Below, in pieces: positions 54,232 through 62,686 of a stretch of 64,000 nt of DNA. Source of the stretch: Stenotrophomonas maltophilia (GTDB taxonomy: Bacteria > Pseudomonadota > Gammaproteobacteria > Xanthomonadales > Xanthomonadaceae); NCBI RefSeq assembly GCF_039555535.1, contig NZ_CP154630.1, positions 3,237,001 to 3,301,000 of the forward strand, read 5' to 3'. Positions within the stretch are counted from its first letter, which is position 1, and the number at the start of each line of letters is the position of its first letter. The notes under the pieces are model-generated. The model made no database searches. It was not told where the DNA came from and saw only the letters and a list, made by a program, of their open reading frames with translations. The translations under genes were made by a program, and so were the position numbers.

Positions 54232-54585
54232 ATGGCATCCCGACCCAACCCCGCGCGGCTGTTCGCCCGGGTCCAGGCAGACGATCTCGATGGCGCCCTT
54301 CAGGCCGGGCTGATGGACTATGTCGCCCGCGCCGACGACGCACAGTTGCTGCCCGGCCACCCGGAACTCCCGCAGCGGTTGCAGCAGGCCCAGCAGCAGC
54401 TTCAGGCGGCCTGGGCGGCACGCGAACGCTATCGCGCCCGCGCGGTACGGCTGGCCCGCCGCGAAGCCGAACGCGACGCACGGCGCACCCCGGCCCCGGC
54501 GCCGGACGTGAAGCCCGCCCTGCCCGCCGCAGCGGCCGCCATCCTCGCCCGGGCCAAGGCCCGCGCCAGCGGCAAGGAGCAGTAA
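54232..54585 (+). CDS. Small basic helical protein, possibly a remnant of RnfB
   Basis: A 117-residue Ala/Arg-rich protein, largely helical. Its second half (ARERYRARAVRLARREAERD ... AAAAILARAKARASGKEQ) resembles the repetitive C-terminal tails of RnfB/RnfC electron-transport proteins. It contains no cysteine, hence no iron-sulfur site. In many gammaproteobacteria nth follows the rnf operon, so this may be what is left of rnfB. Its stop overlaps the nth start (TAATG). Whether it has any function is unknown. Confidence 0.55.
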   Translation: MASRPNPARLFARVQADDLDGALQAGLMDYVARADDAQLLPGHPELPQRLQQAQQQLQAAWAARERYRARAVRLARREAERDARRTPAPAPDVKPALPAAAAAILARAKARASGKEQ

Positions 54586-55277
54586 TGGCCACCACGAAGA
54601 AGACTGCACGCGCTCCGGCGCGGCGTGGCGGCACGATGCCGCGCGCCGACGTGGTGGAGATGTTCACCCGCCTGCGCGAACTCAACCCGCACCCGAAGAC
54701 CGAACTGGAGTACAGCTCGCCGTTCGAGCTGCTGGTGGCGGTGGCGTTGTCGGCGCAGGCCACCGATGTCGGCGTCAACAAGGCCACGCGCCGCCTGTTC
54801 CCGGTGGCCAATACGCCGGCAAAGATCCTCGCGCTTGGCGAGGATGGGCTGAAGCAATACATCGCCACCATCGGCCTGTTCAACGCCAAGGCCAAGAACG
54901 TGATCGCCACCTGCGCGATCCTGCTGGAAAAGCATGGCGGTGAAGTGCCGCGCGATCGCGATGCACTGGAAGCGCTGCCGGGCGTCGGCCGCAAGACCGC
55001 CAATGTGGTGCTCAACACCGCGTTCGGCGAGCCGGCGATGGCGGTCGACACGCATATCTTCCGCGTCTCCAACCGTACCGGACTGGCCCCGGGAAAGAAC
55101 GTGCGCGAAGTGGAAGACAAGCTGGTGAAGGTGATCCCCGCCGAGTTCCTGCTCGACGCGCATCATTGGCTGATCCTGCACGGGCGTTATGTGTGCAAGG
55201 CGCGCAAGCCGGATTGCCCGGGCTGCGTGATCGCCGATCTGTGCCGGTTCAAGGAAAAGACCACGGCCGAGGCGTGA
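54585..55277 (+). CDS. nth: Endonuclease III
   Basis: A 230-residue DNA glycosylase/AP lyase for oxidised pyrimidines. The helix-hairpin-helix and catalytic Lys lie in EALPGVGRKTANVVLNTAFG (about residue 140), the catalytic Asp in VDTHIFRVSNR, and the 4Fe-4S ligands in CKARKPDCPGCVIADLC. An N-terminal extension of about 20 basic residues (TTKKTARAPARRGG) is longer than in E. coli. Translation is coupled to the small gene upstream. Confidence 0.95.
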   Translation: MATTKKTARAPARRGGTMPRADVVEMFTRLRELNPHPKTELEYSSPFELLVAVALSAQATDVGVNKATRRLFPVANTPAKILALGEDGLKQYIATIGLFNAKAKNVIATCAILLEKHGGEVPRDRDALEALPGVGRKTANVVLNTAFGEPAMAVDTHIFRVSNRTGLAPGKNVREVEDKLVKVIPAEFLLDAHHWLILHGRYVCKARKPDCPGCVIADLCRFKEKTTAEA

Positions 55278-55301
55278 CGCAGTCTCTGTTTTGACCAGAA
55301 G

Positions 55302-55329
55302 AAGACGGCGGGCACAAGGCCCGCCGTCT
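55302..55329. terminator. Bidirectional terminator hairpin between nth and the porin gene
   Basis: AGACGGCGGGC pairs perfectly with GCCCGCCGTCT around ACAAG, midway between the convergent nth and porin genes. T-rich tracts on both sides are weak, so efficiency may differ by direction. Confidence 0.75.
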
Positions 55330-55358
55330 GTGTTTCAGGACAAGCGTGCTTCAGGAGA

Positions 55359-56591
55359 TCAGAACGACAGGTCGCCCCAGACGCCGAATTCCTTGGTCTT
55401 GTCGTTCTTCTTGTCGCCAGCGTTGGCCAGGTGGGTGTACTTGTACACGGTCGACAGCTTGAGGTTCTTCATGACCGGGAACTCGACGCCGACGTTCCAG
55501 TACTTGTCGCTCAGGGTCGGATCCAGGGTCTTGCTGACGTCGGTGTCATCGTAACGACCGAACACGTTGATGCCGCCGTCGGTCACGCGCACGCTGCCCC
55601 ACACCGACCAGCCGCTGGACTTGTCGGTGGCAACGGTCATCACGTTGTTGAGGTTCTTGGCCTGGAAGTACTCACCACCGACGCGGAAATTGCTGTCGGC
55701 GTAGGCCACCATCGCGTTGGCGCGGGTGTAGGTGTTCTCGGAACTCTGGATGTCGGTTTCCTTGCCCAGCTTGCCGCTGTAGCCACCGACGGCAACCACG
55801 AAGTTCTCGTTCGGGGTGTAGGCCACGCGGCCTTCCACGTCCATGCCCTTGCTGCGGGTCGGGTTCTTGTAGCCGGCGCCGGACACCACCGAGACGGCGT
55901 AGTTGAAGTTGTTGCCCAGGTTGCCGAAGCCATGCAGGCCCCAGTCGGACGAGTTGCCGTACTTCAGGCGGTCGGTCAGGGTGTTCTCGACATAGCGCAT
56001 GCCGTAGAACTTCTCGACGTAAGGGATCCACGGCATGTCGGCGGCACCGACGCGCAGGTTGAAGGCCGGGTCGAAGCTGCCCTGCACGTAGGCCTTCTTG
56101 ACGAACAGTTCGGTGTTGCCAATGGCCGAGCTGTACTGGAAGTCGGTGGTCAGGTTGGCCGACCAGATGTCGTTGAACTTGTGGTCGACGGTCAGGTAGA
56201 AGCGCTTGACGTCCAGACCGGTGCCGCTGGCGGCGGTGTCTTTGCCGTTGCTGGTCTTGTCGATGTTGGTCAGGTCGAAGAACATGCGACCGCCGATCTT
56301 GTTGTCATTGACCAGCTTGGCCAGCTTGTCGACGCTGGTCTGGGTCTTCTGTGCACCTTCCAGCGCCTGCGCCTGGGTGATGTTCACTTCGGACTGCGCG
56401 TCGGACTGCGCCTGCAGCGCCTGCGAATCGTTCTGCAACTGCTGGACCTGGGCCTGCAGCGCGGCGATCTGTGCCTGCAGCTGCTGCAGCTGTGCCTGGG
56501 ATACGCCCGAGCTGGCGGGGGCTGCGAAGGCGTCGGCGGAAACCAGACCGAGGCTTGCAACGACCGCGGCGGCGAGCAAATGGGAACGCAT
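55359..56591 (-). CDS. Phosphate/polyphosphate-selective porin (OprP/OprO type)
   Basis: A 410-residue outer-membrane porin. A signal peptide (residues 1-23) is followed by a periplasmic coiled coil (residues 30-75, heptads of Gln/Leu/Ala, QLQQLQAQIAALQAQVQQLQ) that may form a trimer stalk. Then comes a 16-strand-type barrel with alternating aromatic strands, ending in the classic C-terminal Phe (FGVWGDLSF). It is divergent from the pst operon and has its own Pho box, so it should admit phosphate across the outer membrane during starvation. Confidence 0.9.
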   Translation of the reverse strand: MRSHLLAAAVVASLGLVSADAFAAPASSGVSQAQLQQLQAQIAALQAQVQQLQNDSQALQAQSDAQSEVNITQAQALEGAQKTQTSVDKLAKLVNDNKIGGRMFFDLTNIDKTSNGKDTAASGTGLDVKRFYLTVDHKFNDIWSANLTTDFQYSSAIGNTELFVKKAYVQGSFDPAFNLRVGAADMPWIPYVEKFYGMRYVENTLTDRLKYGNSSDWGLHGFGNLGNNFNYAVSVVSGAGYKNPTRSKGMDVEGRVAYTPNENFVVAVGGYSGKLGKETDIQSSENTYTRANAMVAYADSNFRVGGEYFQAKNLNNVMTVATDKSSGWSVWGSVRVTDGGINVFGRYDDTDVSKTLDPTLSDKYWNVGVEFPVMKNLKLSTVYKYTHLANAGDKKNDKTKEFGVWGDLSF

Positions 56592-56680
56592 TTTGGATCT
56601 CTCCAGAGGGTTGGAATGGCTTGGGCAGAACGCCACGCCGGCAGGCCGGTCAAGCGTTTTGCGAACGTTCCGTTAAAACC

Positions 56681-56698
56681 ATGACAGTCGAATGACAA
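56681..56698 (-). promoter_or_regulatory. Pho box upstream of the porin gene
   Basis: On the minus strand TTGTCATTCGACTGTCAT fits the PhoB box pattern of two 7-bp half sites (CTGTCAT) separated by 4 bp. It lies 90 bp upstream of the porin start. The rest of the 510-bp space to pstS (56700-57000) shows no gene I can support. Confidence 0.85.
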
Positions 56699-57006
56699 AC
56701 TGCGCACCAAACACAGGTTTCTTCGTGTGGTCATGCGGACGACGCATTTGCGCCGGCACCTGTGCCTAGGCCTTGCGACACATGGCGTGATGTATCCGCT
56801 TCAAGGCGCAACGCGGCCCCCACGCATCCCTGTGCAGTACATGACATCGCTGCCGGATGCCCATTACCCGGAATGCACGTGCGTCAGCGCGGAGGCGCCG
56901 TCAACGACATATGGAGGTTGGCGACTCACCGCCCCGCCGCACTCCGACCGCGCGCGAAACCTTCACGGACACCGCTGCAGCGGCAGCGGCGAGCGCTGTA
57001 ACGGTT

Positions 57007-57046
57007 GCGTCATACAACGGTCCCTGCGCTGTCATCGAACCGTTAT
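57007..57046 (+). promoter_or_regulatory. Tandem Pho boxes upstream of the first pstS
   Basis: Four 7-bp half sites occur at exact 11-bp spacing: GCGTCAT (57007), CGGTCCC (57018), CTGTCAT (57029) and CCGTTAT (57040). This periodic array is the form expected for two PhoB dimers bound side by side. It ends 54 bp before the pstS GTG start. Confidence 0.8.
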
Positions 57047-57100
57047 GGAATGTGCGCCGGGCGGGTAACCCCGCATCCCAATCAACCCAGGAGCCACCCC

Positions 57101-58117
57101 GTGATCCACGCCTTCAAGTCGCGCGTTGCCGTTGCCGTCTTCGCAGCGTCGTCCGTGTTCGCCGCCAACGCCGCTGAAATCACCGGCGCGGGCGCCTCGT
57201 TCATCTACCCGGTGATGTCGAAGTGGTCGGCCGACTACAACGCCGCCACCAGCAACAAGGTCAACTACCAGTCGATCGGTTCCGGCGGCGGCATTGCGCA
57301 GATCAAGGCCAAGACCGTTGATTTCGGCTCCTCCGACGCCCCGCTGAAGCCGGAAGAGCTGGCTGCTTCGGGCCTGGCGCAGTTCCCGTCGGTGATCGGC
57401 GGCGTGGTGCCGGTGGTCAACGTGGCCGGCATCGCCCCGGGCGCACTGAAGCTGGACGGCACCGTGCTGGCCAACATCTTCCTGGGCAAGATCAAGACCT
57501 GGAACGACCCGGCCATCGCCGCGCTGAACCCGGGCGTGGCTCTGCCGAGCGCCAAGATCACCGTCGTGCACCGTTCGGATGGTTCGGGCACCACCTTCAA
57601 CTTCGTCAACTACCTGTCCAAGGTCAGCCCGGAGTGGAAGAGCTCGGTCGGTGAAGGCACCTCGGTCCAGTGGCCGGCCGGCATCGGCGGCAAGGGCAAC
57701 GAAGGCGTTGCCGCATACGTGAAGCAGATCAAGGGTGGCATCGGCTACGTCGAACTGTCCTACGCGCTGCAGAACAAGCTGTCTTACACCGCGATGAAGA
57801 ATGCCGCCGGCAAGTTCGTGCAGCCGAGCGATGCGTCGTTCGCCGCAGCCGCCGCCAGCGCCGACTGGGCCAGCGCCAAGGACTTCTACCTGGTGATGAC
57901 CAACGCCCCGGGCGCCGAGTCGTGGCCGATCACCGCCACCAACTTCATCCTGGTGCACAAGAAGCCGAAGAATGCTGCCAACGGCAAGGCCACCCAGGAG
58001 TTCTTCCGCTGGGTCTACAAGAGCGGCGACGCCCAGGCCCGCCAGCTGGACTACGTGCCGCTGCCGGACAGCCTGGTCCGCCAGATCGAGACCTACTGGT
58101 CGCAGAACCTGAAGTAA
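57101..58117 (+). CDS. pstS: Phosphate-binding protein PstS, copy 1 (secreted form)
   Basis: A 338-residue periplasmic phosphate receptor. The start is a GTG at 57101 with CAGGAG upstream. A Sec signal peptide (VAVAVFAASSVFAANA) ends in an Ala-x-Ala site with no lipobox. Phosphate ligands lie in ITGAGASFIYPVMSKW, SIGSGGGIAQIKA, DFGSSDAPL and VVHRSDGSGTTFNFVNYL. It is followed by its own terminator, a 650-bp repeat-rich spacer and a second pstS, so it probably forms a separate transcript from pstCAB. Confidence 0.94.
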   Translation: MIHAFKSRVAVAVFAASSVFAANAAEITGAGASFIYPVMSKWSADYNAATSNKVNYQSIGSGGGIAQIKAKTVDFGSSDAPLKPEELAASGLAQFPSVIGGVVPVVNVAGIAPGALKLDGTVLANIFLGKIKTWNDPAIAALNPGVALPSAKITVVHRSDGSGTTFNFVNYLSKVSPEWKSSVGEGTSVQWPAGIGGKGNEGVAAYVKQIKGGIGYVELSYALQNKLSYTAMKNAAGKFVQPSDASFAAAAASADWASAKDFYLVMTNAPGAESWPITATNFILVHKKPKNAANGKATQEFFRWVYKSGDAQARQLDYVPLPDSLVRQIETYWSQNLK

Positions 58118-58175
58118 GCGCTCCCCCGCAGGAAGGGGGTCGGCGGGTCCTCTCTCCCCCGCCGATCCCACCCGG

Positions 58176-58213
58176 GCGCGAGATCCTCGAGATCTCGCGC
58201 TCTTCTTGTTTTG
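58176..58213 (+). terminator. Rho-independent terminator after pstS copy 1
   Basis: GCGCGAGATC and GATCTCGCGC form a perfect 10-bp stem around a 5-nt loop, followed by TCTTCTTGTTTT. It separates the first pstS from the rest of the locus. Confidence 0.85.
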
Positions 58214-58257
58214 GTGGTTGGTCGTGAAATGCGCTGCGCCTCCGATCTACCGAGAGT

Positions 58258-58441
58258 AGGCGACGCAGGGCCCAGCCCGGGACACGCCGTAAACCCCGCT
58301 CCGCGGTCCGGCCCAGCCGCTGGCGGCTGTGCGTTCGAGCGCTTGCGAGGCGATGCCTCGCAGGCAAAGCGCCCTCACCCATGGGGGCTCGATCGCGCCA
58401 TCCATGGCGCGAACGGTCCCGGGCTGGGCCCTGCGTCGCCT
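58258..58441. repeat. Large inverted-repeat element with TCCATG hairpin core (copy B)
   Basis: Two perfect 25-bp reverse-complement arms (58258-58282 and 58417-58441) enclose a 134-bp core. The core contains GCGAGGC/GCCTCGC (58345-58361), CCCATGGG (58378-58385) and CGCGCCATCCATGGCGCG (58394-58411); GCTCGATCG (58387-58395) links the last two and overlaps the final stem. The order ATG...GCTCG-TCG...ATCCATG matches copy A at 50.4 kb, although the arm sequences differ completely. Confidence 0.8.
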
Positions 58442-58503
58442 CTGGTCAGTTCATCGGGGGCGCGGTGGGGTCATGGAAGGCAGGAGCAAAGGCAGGAGCG
58501 CGT

Positions 58504-58574
58504 GTAGAGCCGAGCCTGTGCTCGGCTGATTCTGGCCCGGCCTCGGGCGGAGCCGAGCGTGTGTTCGGCTTTAC
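58504..58574. repeat. SMAG dimer
   Basis: GTAGAGCCGAGCCTGTGCTC hairpin followed by a diverged mirror copy (AGCCGAGCGTGTGTTCGGCTTTAC). It lies between element B and the promoter of the second pstS. Confidence 0.85.
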
Positions 58575-58652
58575 CTTCCCCGGCCGTCATATCGGTGCGC
58601 AGATCGGGGGTTTCCGGGCACCTGCCGGATTGGTAGCAACCCCGTGAAACCC

Positions 58653-58716
58653 TTGTCAGAACGTGATCCAGGACACCTCTGTCATGGTCGTAATACGGCT
58701 GTAACAAAAACATCAT
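58653..58716 (+). promoter_or_regulatory. Putative Pho box cluster before the second pstS
   Basis: Half sites TTGTCAG (58653), CTGTCAT (58679) and CTGTAAC (58699) with the downstream ACATCAT (58710) resemble PhoB half sites, though spacing is less regular than before copy 1. CTGTAACAAAAACATCAT fits the 7-4-7 layout. It lies 50-115 bp before the start codon. Confidence 0.55.
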
Positions 58717-58768
58717 TTCATAGCCGCATCCGCCGACGACGTCGGCTCTTCCCCGCTATGGAGTGACC

Positions 58769-59857
58769 ATGAAACTGCACTCGGCCGGCCTTGCCGCCCT
58801 TTCCCTGGCCATCGCCCTGGGCCTGTCGGCCTGCGGTGGCGACAAGCAGGCCGCGCAGCAGCCGGCTGCCGACGGTGCCGCCGCTCCGGCCGCCGCCGGT
58901 GCCAAGGTAACCGCCGAAGTGTCCGGCGCGGGCGCGTCCTTCATCTTCCCGCTGGTCTCCAAGTGGTCGGCTGACTACAACGCCACCACCGGCGCCAAGA
59001 TCAACTACCAGTCGATCGGTTCCGGCGGCGGCATCGCCCAGATCAAGGCCGGCACCGTCGACTTCGGTTCCTCCGACAAGCCGTTGAGCAGCGAAGAGCT
59101 GGCCCAGGCCGGCCTGGCCCAGTTCCCGTCCGCCATCGGCGGCGTGGTACCGGTGGTCAACATCGAAGGCCTGGAAGGCGGCAAGCTGCGCCTGAGCGGC
59201 GCCCTGCTGGCCGACATCTTCCTGGGCAAGGTCAAGACCTGGAACGACCCGGCCATCGTCGCCGCCAACCCGGGCGTGAAGCTGCCGGACGGCAAGATCA
59301 CCCTGGTCCACCGTTCGGACGGTTCGGGCACCACCTTCAACTTCTCCAACTACCTGTCCAAGGTCAGCCCGGAGTGGAAGAGCAAGGTCGGCGAAGGCAC
59401 CTCGGTGCAGTGGCCGGACGGCGTTGGTGGCAAGGGCAATGAAGGCGTCGCTTCGTACGTGAAGCAGATCAAGGGTTCGATCGGTTACGTCGAACTGGCC
59501 TACGCGCTGCAGAACGGCATGCCGTACACCGCCATGCAGAACGCGGCCGGCAACTGGGTCGAGCCGAGCGCGGAGACCTTCGCCGCTGCGGCCGCCAGCG
59601 CCGACTGGGCCAGCGCCAAGGACTTCAACCTGGTCATCACCAACGCCCCGGGCGAGCAGGCGTGGCCGATCACCGCCACCAACTTCATGCTGATGCAGAA
59701 GCAGCCGAAGGATGCCAAGCGCAACCAGGACACCCTGGCCTTCTTCAAGTGGGCCTTCGAAAACGGCCAGGCCCAGGCCAACGAGCTGCACTACGTGCCG
59801 CTGCCGGCCGAACTGGTCAAGCAGATCGAGGCCTACTGGGCGACCGACCTGAAGTGA
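58769..59857 (+). CDS. pstS: Phosphate-binding protein PstS, copy 2 (lipoprotein form)
   Basis: A 362-residue paralogue of the preceding pstS, alike through most of the mature domain (SIGSGGGIAQIKAGTVDFGS, LVHRSDGSGTTFNFSNYLSK). It differs at the N-terminus: the signal peptide ends in the lipobox LSAC, and a Gly/Ala/Pro-rich tether of about 30 residues follows, so it is a membrane-anchored lipoprotein. It is the copy adjacent to pstCAB. An ATG two codons after a GTG is used as the start. Confidence 0.94.
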   Translation: MKLHSAGLAALSLAIALGLSACGGDKQAAQQPAADGAAAPAAAGAKVTAEVSGAGASFIFPLVSKWSADYNATTGAKINYQSIGSGGGIAQIKAGTVDFGSSDKPLSSEELAQAGLAQFPSAIGGVVPVVNIEGLEGGKLRLSGALLADIFLGKVKTWNDPAIVAANPGVKLPDGKITLVHRSDGSGTTFNFSNYLSKVSPEWKSKVGEGTSVQWPDGVGGKGNEGVASYVKQIKGSIGYVELAYALQNGMPYTAMQNAAGNWVEPSAETFAAAAASADWASAKDFNLVITNAPGEQAWPITATNFMLMQKQPKDAKRNQDTLAFFKWAFENGQAQANELHYVPLPAELVKQIEAYWATDLK

Positions 59858-59867
59858 TGGACACGAC

Positions 59868-59890
59868 GGTGCCCGCCCCACGCGGGCACC
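59868..59890 (+). other. Stem-loop between pstS and pstC
   Basis: GGTGCCCGC pairs with GCGGGCACC around CCCAC, 11 bp after the pstS stop, followed by a pyrimidine-rich tract without a long T-run. It could protect the pstS message or partly terminate transcription, giving more binding protein than permease; this is inference. Confidence 0.6.
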
Positions 59891-59939
59891 GCTTCTTCCA
59901 CGCCGTGCCGCCCCGCCCCTTCCTGGCCCTGCCGTCCCC

Positions 59940-60908
59940 ATGAATGCCATCGCCCAGCCTGTAGCCGCCCCGTCCACGCGTGATGCGCGTGATGCCCGCA
60001 ACGACAAACTGTTCCGATGGGTGCTGGTCGGCACCGTCATCTTCGTCCTGATCGCCCTGGCCTGCGCCGCGCTTTCGATGCTGTGGGGCGGCCGCCATGC
60101 CCTGCAGATGCAGGGCCTGAGCTTCTTCTTCTCCGCCGACTGGAATCCGGTCGAAAACAAGTTCGGTGCGCTCGCCCCGATCTACGGCACCCTGGTCACC
60201 GCCGTCATCGCGATGGTCATCGCCGTGCCGGTCAGCTTCGGTATCGCTTTCTTCCTCACCGAAGTCGCGCCGCGCTGGCTGCGTGGCCCGGTCGGTACCG
60301 CCATCGAACTGCTGGCCGGCATTCCCTCGATCATCTACGGCATGTGGGGCCTGTTCGTGCTGGTACCGGTGATGACCGAGTACGTCACCCCGTTCCTCAA
60401 CGAGACCTTGGGCGAATGGCCGATCATCGGCCCGATGTTCCAGGGCCCGCCGCTGGGCATCGGCATGCTCACCGCCGGTTTCGTGCTGGCCATCATGGTC
60501 ATTCCGTTCATCTCCTCGGTGATGCGCGAAGTGTTCCTGACCGTTCCGACCCGCCTGAAGGAATCGGCCTATGCGCTGGGTTCCACCAAGTGGGAAGTGA
60601 GCTGGGACATCGTGCTGCCCTACACCCGCTCGGCGGTGATCGGCGGCATCTTCCTCGGCCTCGGCCGCGCCCTGGGCGAGACGATGGCGGTCGCCTTCGT
60701 GATCGGCAACAGCGTGCGCCTGTCGCCGTCGCTGCTGGAACCGGGCACCACCATCGCCGCGCTGATCGCCAACGATTTCGGCGAAGCCACTGAAACCTAC
60801 CGCTCGGCCCTGCTGCTGCTCGGCTTTGTCCTGTTCATCGTCACCTTCGTGGTGCTGGCCATCGCCCGCCTGATGCTGATGCGCCTGTCCCGCAAGGAGG
60901 GCAACTGA
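59940..60908 (+). CDS. pstC: Phosphate ABC transporter permease PstC
   Basis: A 322-residue inner-membrane permease with six helices. WVLVGTVIFVLIALACAALS is the first, LAGIPSIIYGMWGLFVL is a family hallmark, and the coupling loop reads LKESAYALGSTKWEVSWDIV. It pairs with PstA. The start is the ATG at 59940, 82 bp after pstS, and the stop overlaps the pstA start by one base (TGATG). Confidence 0.95.
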   Translation: MNAIAQPVAAPSTRDARDARNDKLFRWVLVGTVIFVLIALACAALSMLWGGRHALQMQGLSFFFSADWNPVENKFGALAPIYGTLVTAVIAMVIAVPVSFGIAFFLTEVAPRWLRGPVGTAIELLAGIPSIIYGMWGLFVLVPVMTEYVTPFLNETLGEWPIIGPMFQGPPLGIGMLTAGFVLAIMVIPFISSVMREVFLTVPTRLKESAYALGSTKWEVSWDIVLPYTRSAVIGGIFLGLGRALGETMAVAFVIGNSVRLSPSLLEPGTTIAALIANDFGEATETYRSALLLLGFVLFIVTFVVLAIARLMLMRLSRKEGN

Positions 60909-61771
60909 TGTCCACCACCGCTGATTCGTTGTACCTGCGCCGCCGCATCGGCAATGTCGTTGCGATCACCGCCTCCTGCGCCACAGCGCTGTTCGGCCTG
61001 TTCTTCCTGGGCTGGATCCTGTTCACCCTGGCCTCGAAGGGCCTGGCCGGCATCAACTGGGATCTTTTCACCAAGATGACGCCGCCGCCGATGCAGGAAG
61101 GCGGCCTCGCCAACGCCTTCTTCGGCAGCGCGGTGATGTGTGCGCTGGCGATCGGCATCGGCACCCCGCTGGGCGTGCTGGCCGGCACCTGGCTGGCCGA
61201 GTACGGCAACGCCCGCAAGGCCGGCACCGTGGTCCGCTTCGTCAACGACATCCTGCTGTCGGCACCGTCGATCGTGCTCGGCCTGTTCGTCTACACCCTG
61301 TACGTGATGCAGACCGGCGGCAACTTCTCGGCGTTCGCCGGTGCCCTGTCGCTGGCCTTCATCGTGCTGCCGGTGGTGGTGCGCACCACCGACGAAATGC
61401 TGCGCCTGGTGCCCTCGCAGATGCGCGAAGCGGCGTTGTCGCTCGGCATTCCGCAGTGGAAGGTGATCGTGCAGGTTCTGTACCGCAGTGCATCAGCCGG
61501 CATCATCACCGGCATTCTGCTGGCGCTGGCGCGCATCTCCGGCGAAACCGCCCCGCTGCTGTTCACCGCCTTCGGCAACCAGTACTGGAACAACAACATC
61601 TTCCAGCCGATGGCCTCGGTGCCGGTGGTGATGAACCAGTTCGCCGGCAGCCCGTATGAATCCTGGCAGGTTCTGGCCTGGGCCGGTGCCCTGGTGCTGA
61701 CTGTCTTCGTGTTGCTGGTCAGCCTTGCCGCCCGCGGCATCCTGCTGCGCAACCGTATCTCCCATGACTGA
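60908..61771 (+). CDS. pstA: Phosphate ABC transporter permease PstA
   Basis: A 287-residue permease with six membrane helices. [20 protein letters not shown] and the coupling loop [20 protein letters not shown] are typical, as is the conserved end with a short basic tail. It partners PstC and is energised by PstB. It overlaps pstC by one base, and pstB starts within its last codons. Confidence 0.95.
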   Translation: MSTTADSLYLRRRIGNVVAITASCATALFGLFFLGWILFTLASKGLAGINWDLFTKMTPPPMQEGGLANAFFGSAVMCALAIGIGTPLGVLAGTWLAEYGNARKAGTVVRFVNDILLSAPSIVLGLFVYTLYVMQTGGNFSAFAGALSLAFIVLPVVVRTTDEMLRLVPSQMREAALSLGIPQWKVIVQVLYRSASAGIITGILLALARISGETAPLLFTAFGNQYWNNNIFQPMASVPVVMNQFAGSPYESWQVLAWAGALVLTVFVLLVSLAARGILLRNRISHD

Positions 61772-62621
61772 CCTTTCCGTGGATAACGCCATGAACGACC
61801 TTTCCAACGCCGTGCCGATGCAGCGCATCGCCGTGCCGTCCTCGCACGAGAGCCTGCACACGCCGTCGCCGGTGAAGCTGGCTGCGCGTGGACTGGACTT
61901 CTACTACGACAAGTTCCACGCCCTGAAGGGCATCAACCTGGAGATTCCGGAAAAGCGCGTGACCGCGCTGATCGGTCCCTCCGGTTGCGGCAAGTCCACG
62001 CTGCTGCGCATCTTCAACCGCATCTACGCGCTGTACCCGAAGCTGGAAGCGCGCGGTGAAGTGCTGCTGGACGGCGAGAACATCCTGTCGCCGAAGTACC
62101 CGATGAACCGCCTGCGCAGCAAGGTCGGCATGGTGTTCCAGAAGCCGGTGCCGTTCCCGATGACCATCTTCGAGAACGTGGCCTACGGCATCCGCCACCA
62201 CGAGAAGCTGAGCAAGGCCGACATGGCCGACCGCGTCGAGCAGGCGCTGCGCCAGGGCGCGCTGTGGGACGAAGTGAAGGACAAGCTGGGGCAGAGCGCG
62301 CTGGGCCTGTCCGGTGGCCAGCAGCAGCGCCTGTGCATCGCCCGTGCCGTGGCCCTGCGCCCGTCGGTGCTGCTGCTGGACGAGCCGACCTCGGCGCTGG
62401 ACCCGATCTCGACCAGCCGCATCGAGCAGCTGGTGGAAGAGCTCAAGCACGAGTACACCATCGTCATCGTCACCCACAACATGCAGCAGGCCGCGCGCGT
62501 GTCCGACTACACCGCCTTCATGTACCTGGGTGACCTGATCGAGCACGACCGCACCGAAGTGATCTTCTCGCAGCCGTCGCAGCGGCAGACCGAGGACTAC
62601 ATCACCGGTCGCTTCGGCTGA
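61764..62621 (+). CDS. pstB: Phosphate ABC transporter ATP-binding protein PstB
   Basis: A 285-residue ATPase. Walker A is GPSGCGKST, the signature [18 protein letters not shown], Walker [14 protein letters not shown], and the switch His is in [13 protein letters not shown]. The N-terminus has about 35 residues before the ABC core, longer than in E. coli. The start at 61764 overlaps pstA; an ATG at 61791 with a weak GTGGA upstream is an equally possible start. Confidence 0.95.
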   Translation: MTDLSVDNAMNDLSNAVPMQRIAVPSSHESLHTPSPVKLAARGLDFYYDKFHALKGINLEIPEKRVTALIGPSGCGKSTLLRIFNRIYALYPKLEARGEVLLDGENILSPKYPMNRLRSKVGMVFQKPVPFPMTIFENVAYGIRHHEKLSKADMADRVEQALRQGALWDEVKDKLGQSALGLSGGQQQRLCIARAVALRPSVLLLDEPTSALDPISTSRIEQLVEELKHEYTIVIVTHNMQQAARVSDYTAFMYLGDLIEHDRTEVIFSQPSQRQTEDYITGRFG

Positions 62622-62649
62622 TCGACGCTGTTCCTTCGACATATGTCCC

Positions 62650-62672
62650 AGCCAGGCATGGCCTGGCTCTAC
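62650..62672. repeat. Short GTAG-type palindrome between pstB and phoU
   Basis: AGCCAGGC ATG GCCTGGCT followed by CTAC, an 8-bp stem. It separates pstB from phoU inside what is otherwise one operon and could modulate read-through or message stability. Confidence 0.7.
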
Positions 62673-62686
62673 CCGGATTGCAGACC

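Noticed and set aside
53675..55120. A 481-codon minus-strand frame
   Set aside because: It is antisense to enoyl-CoA hydratase, the small gene and nth, all with recognisable coding features.
56727..57068. A 113-codon frame in the porin-pstS spacer
   Set aside because: It covers the Pho boxes of pstS, lacks a ribosome site and domain features, and its codon use is unlike the neighbours.
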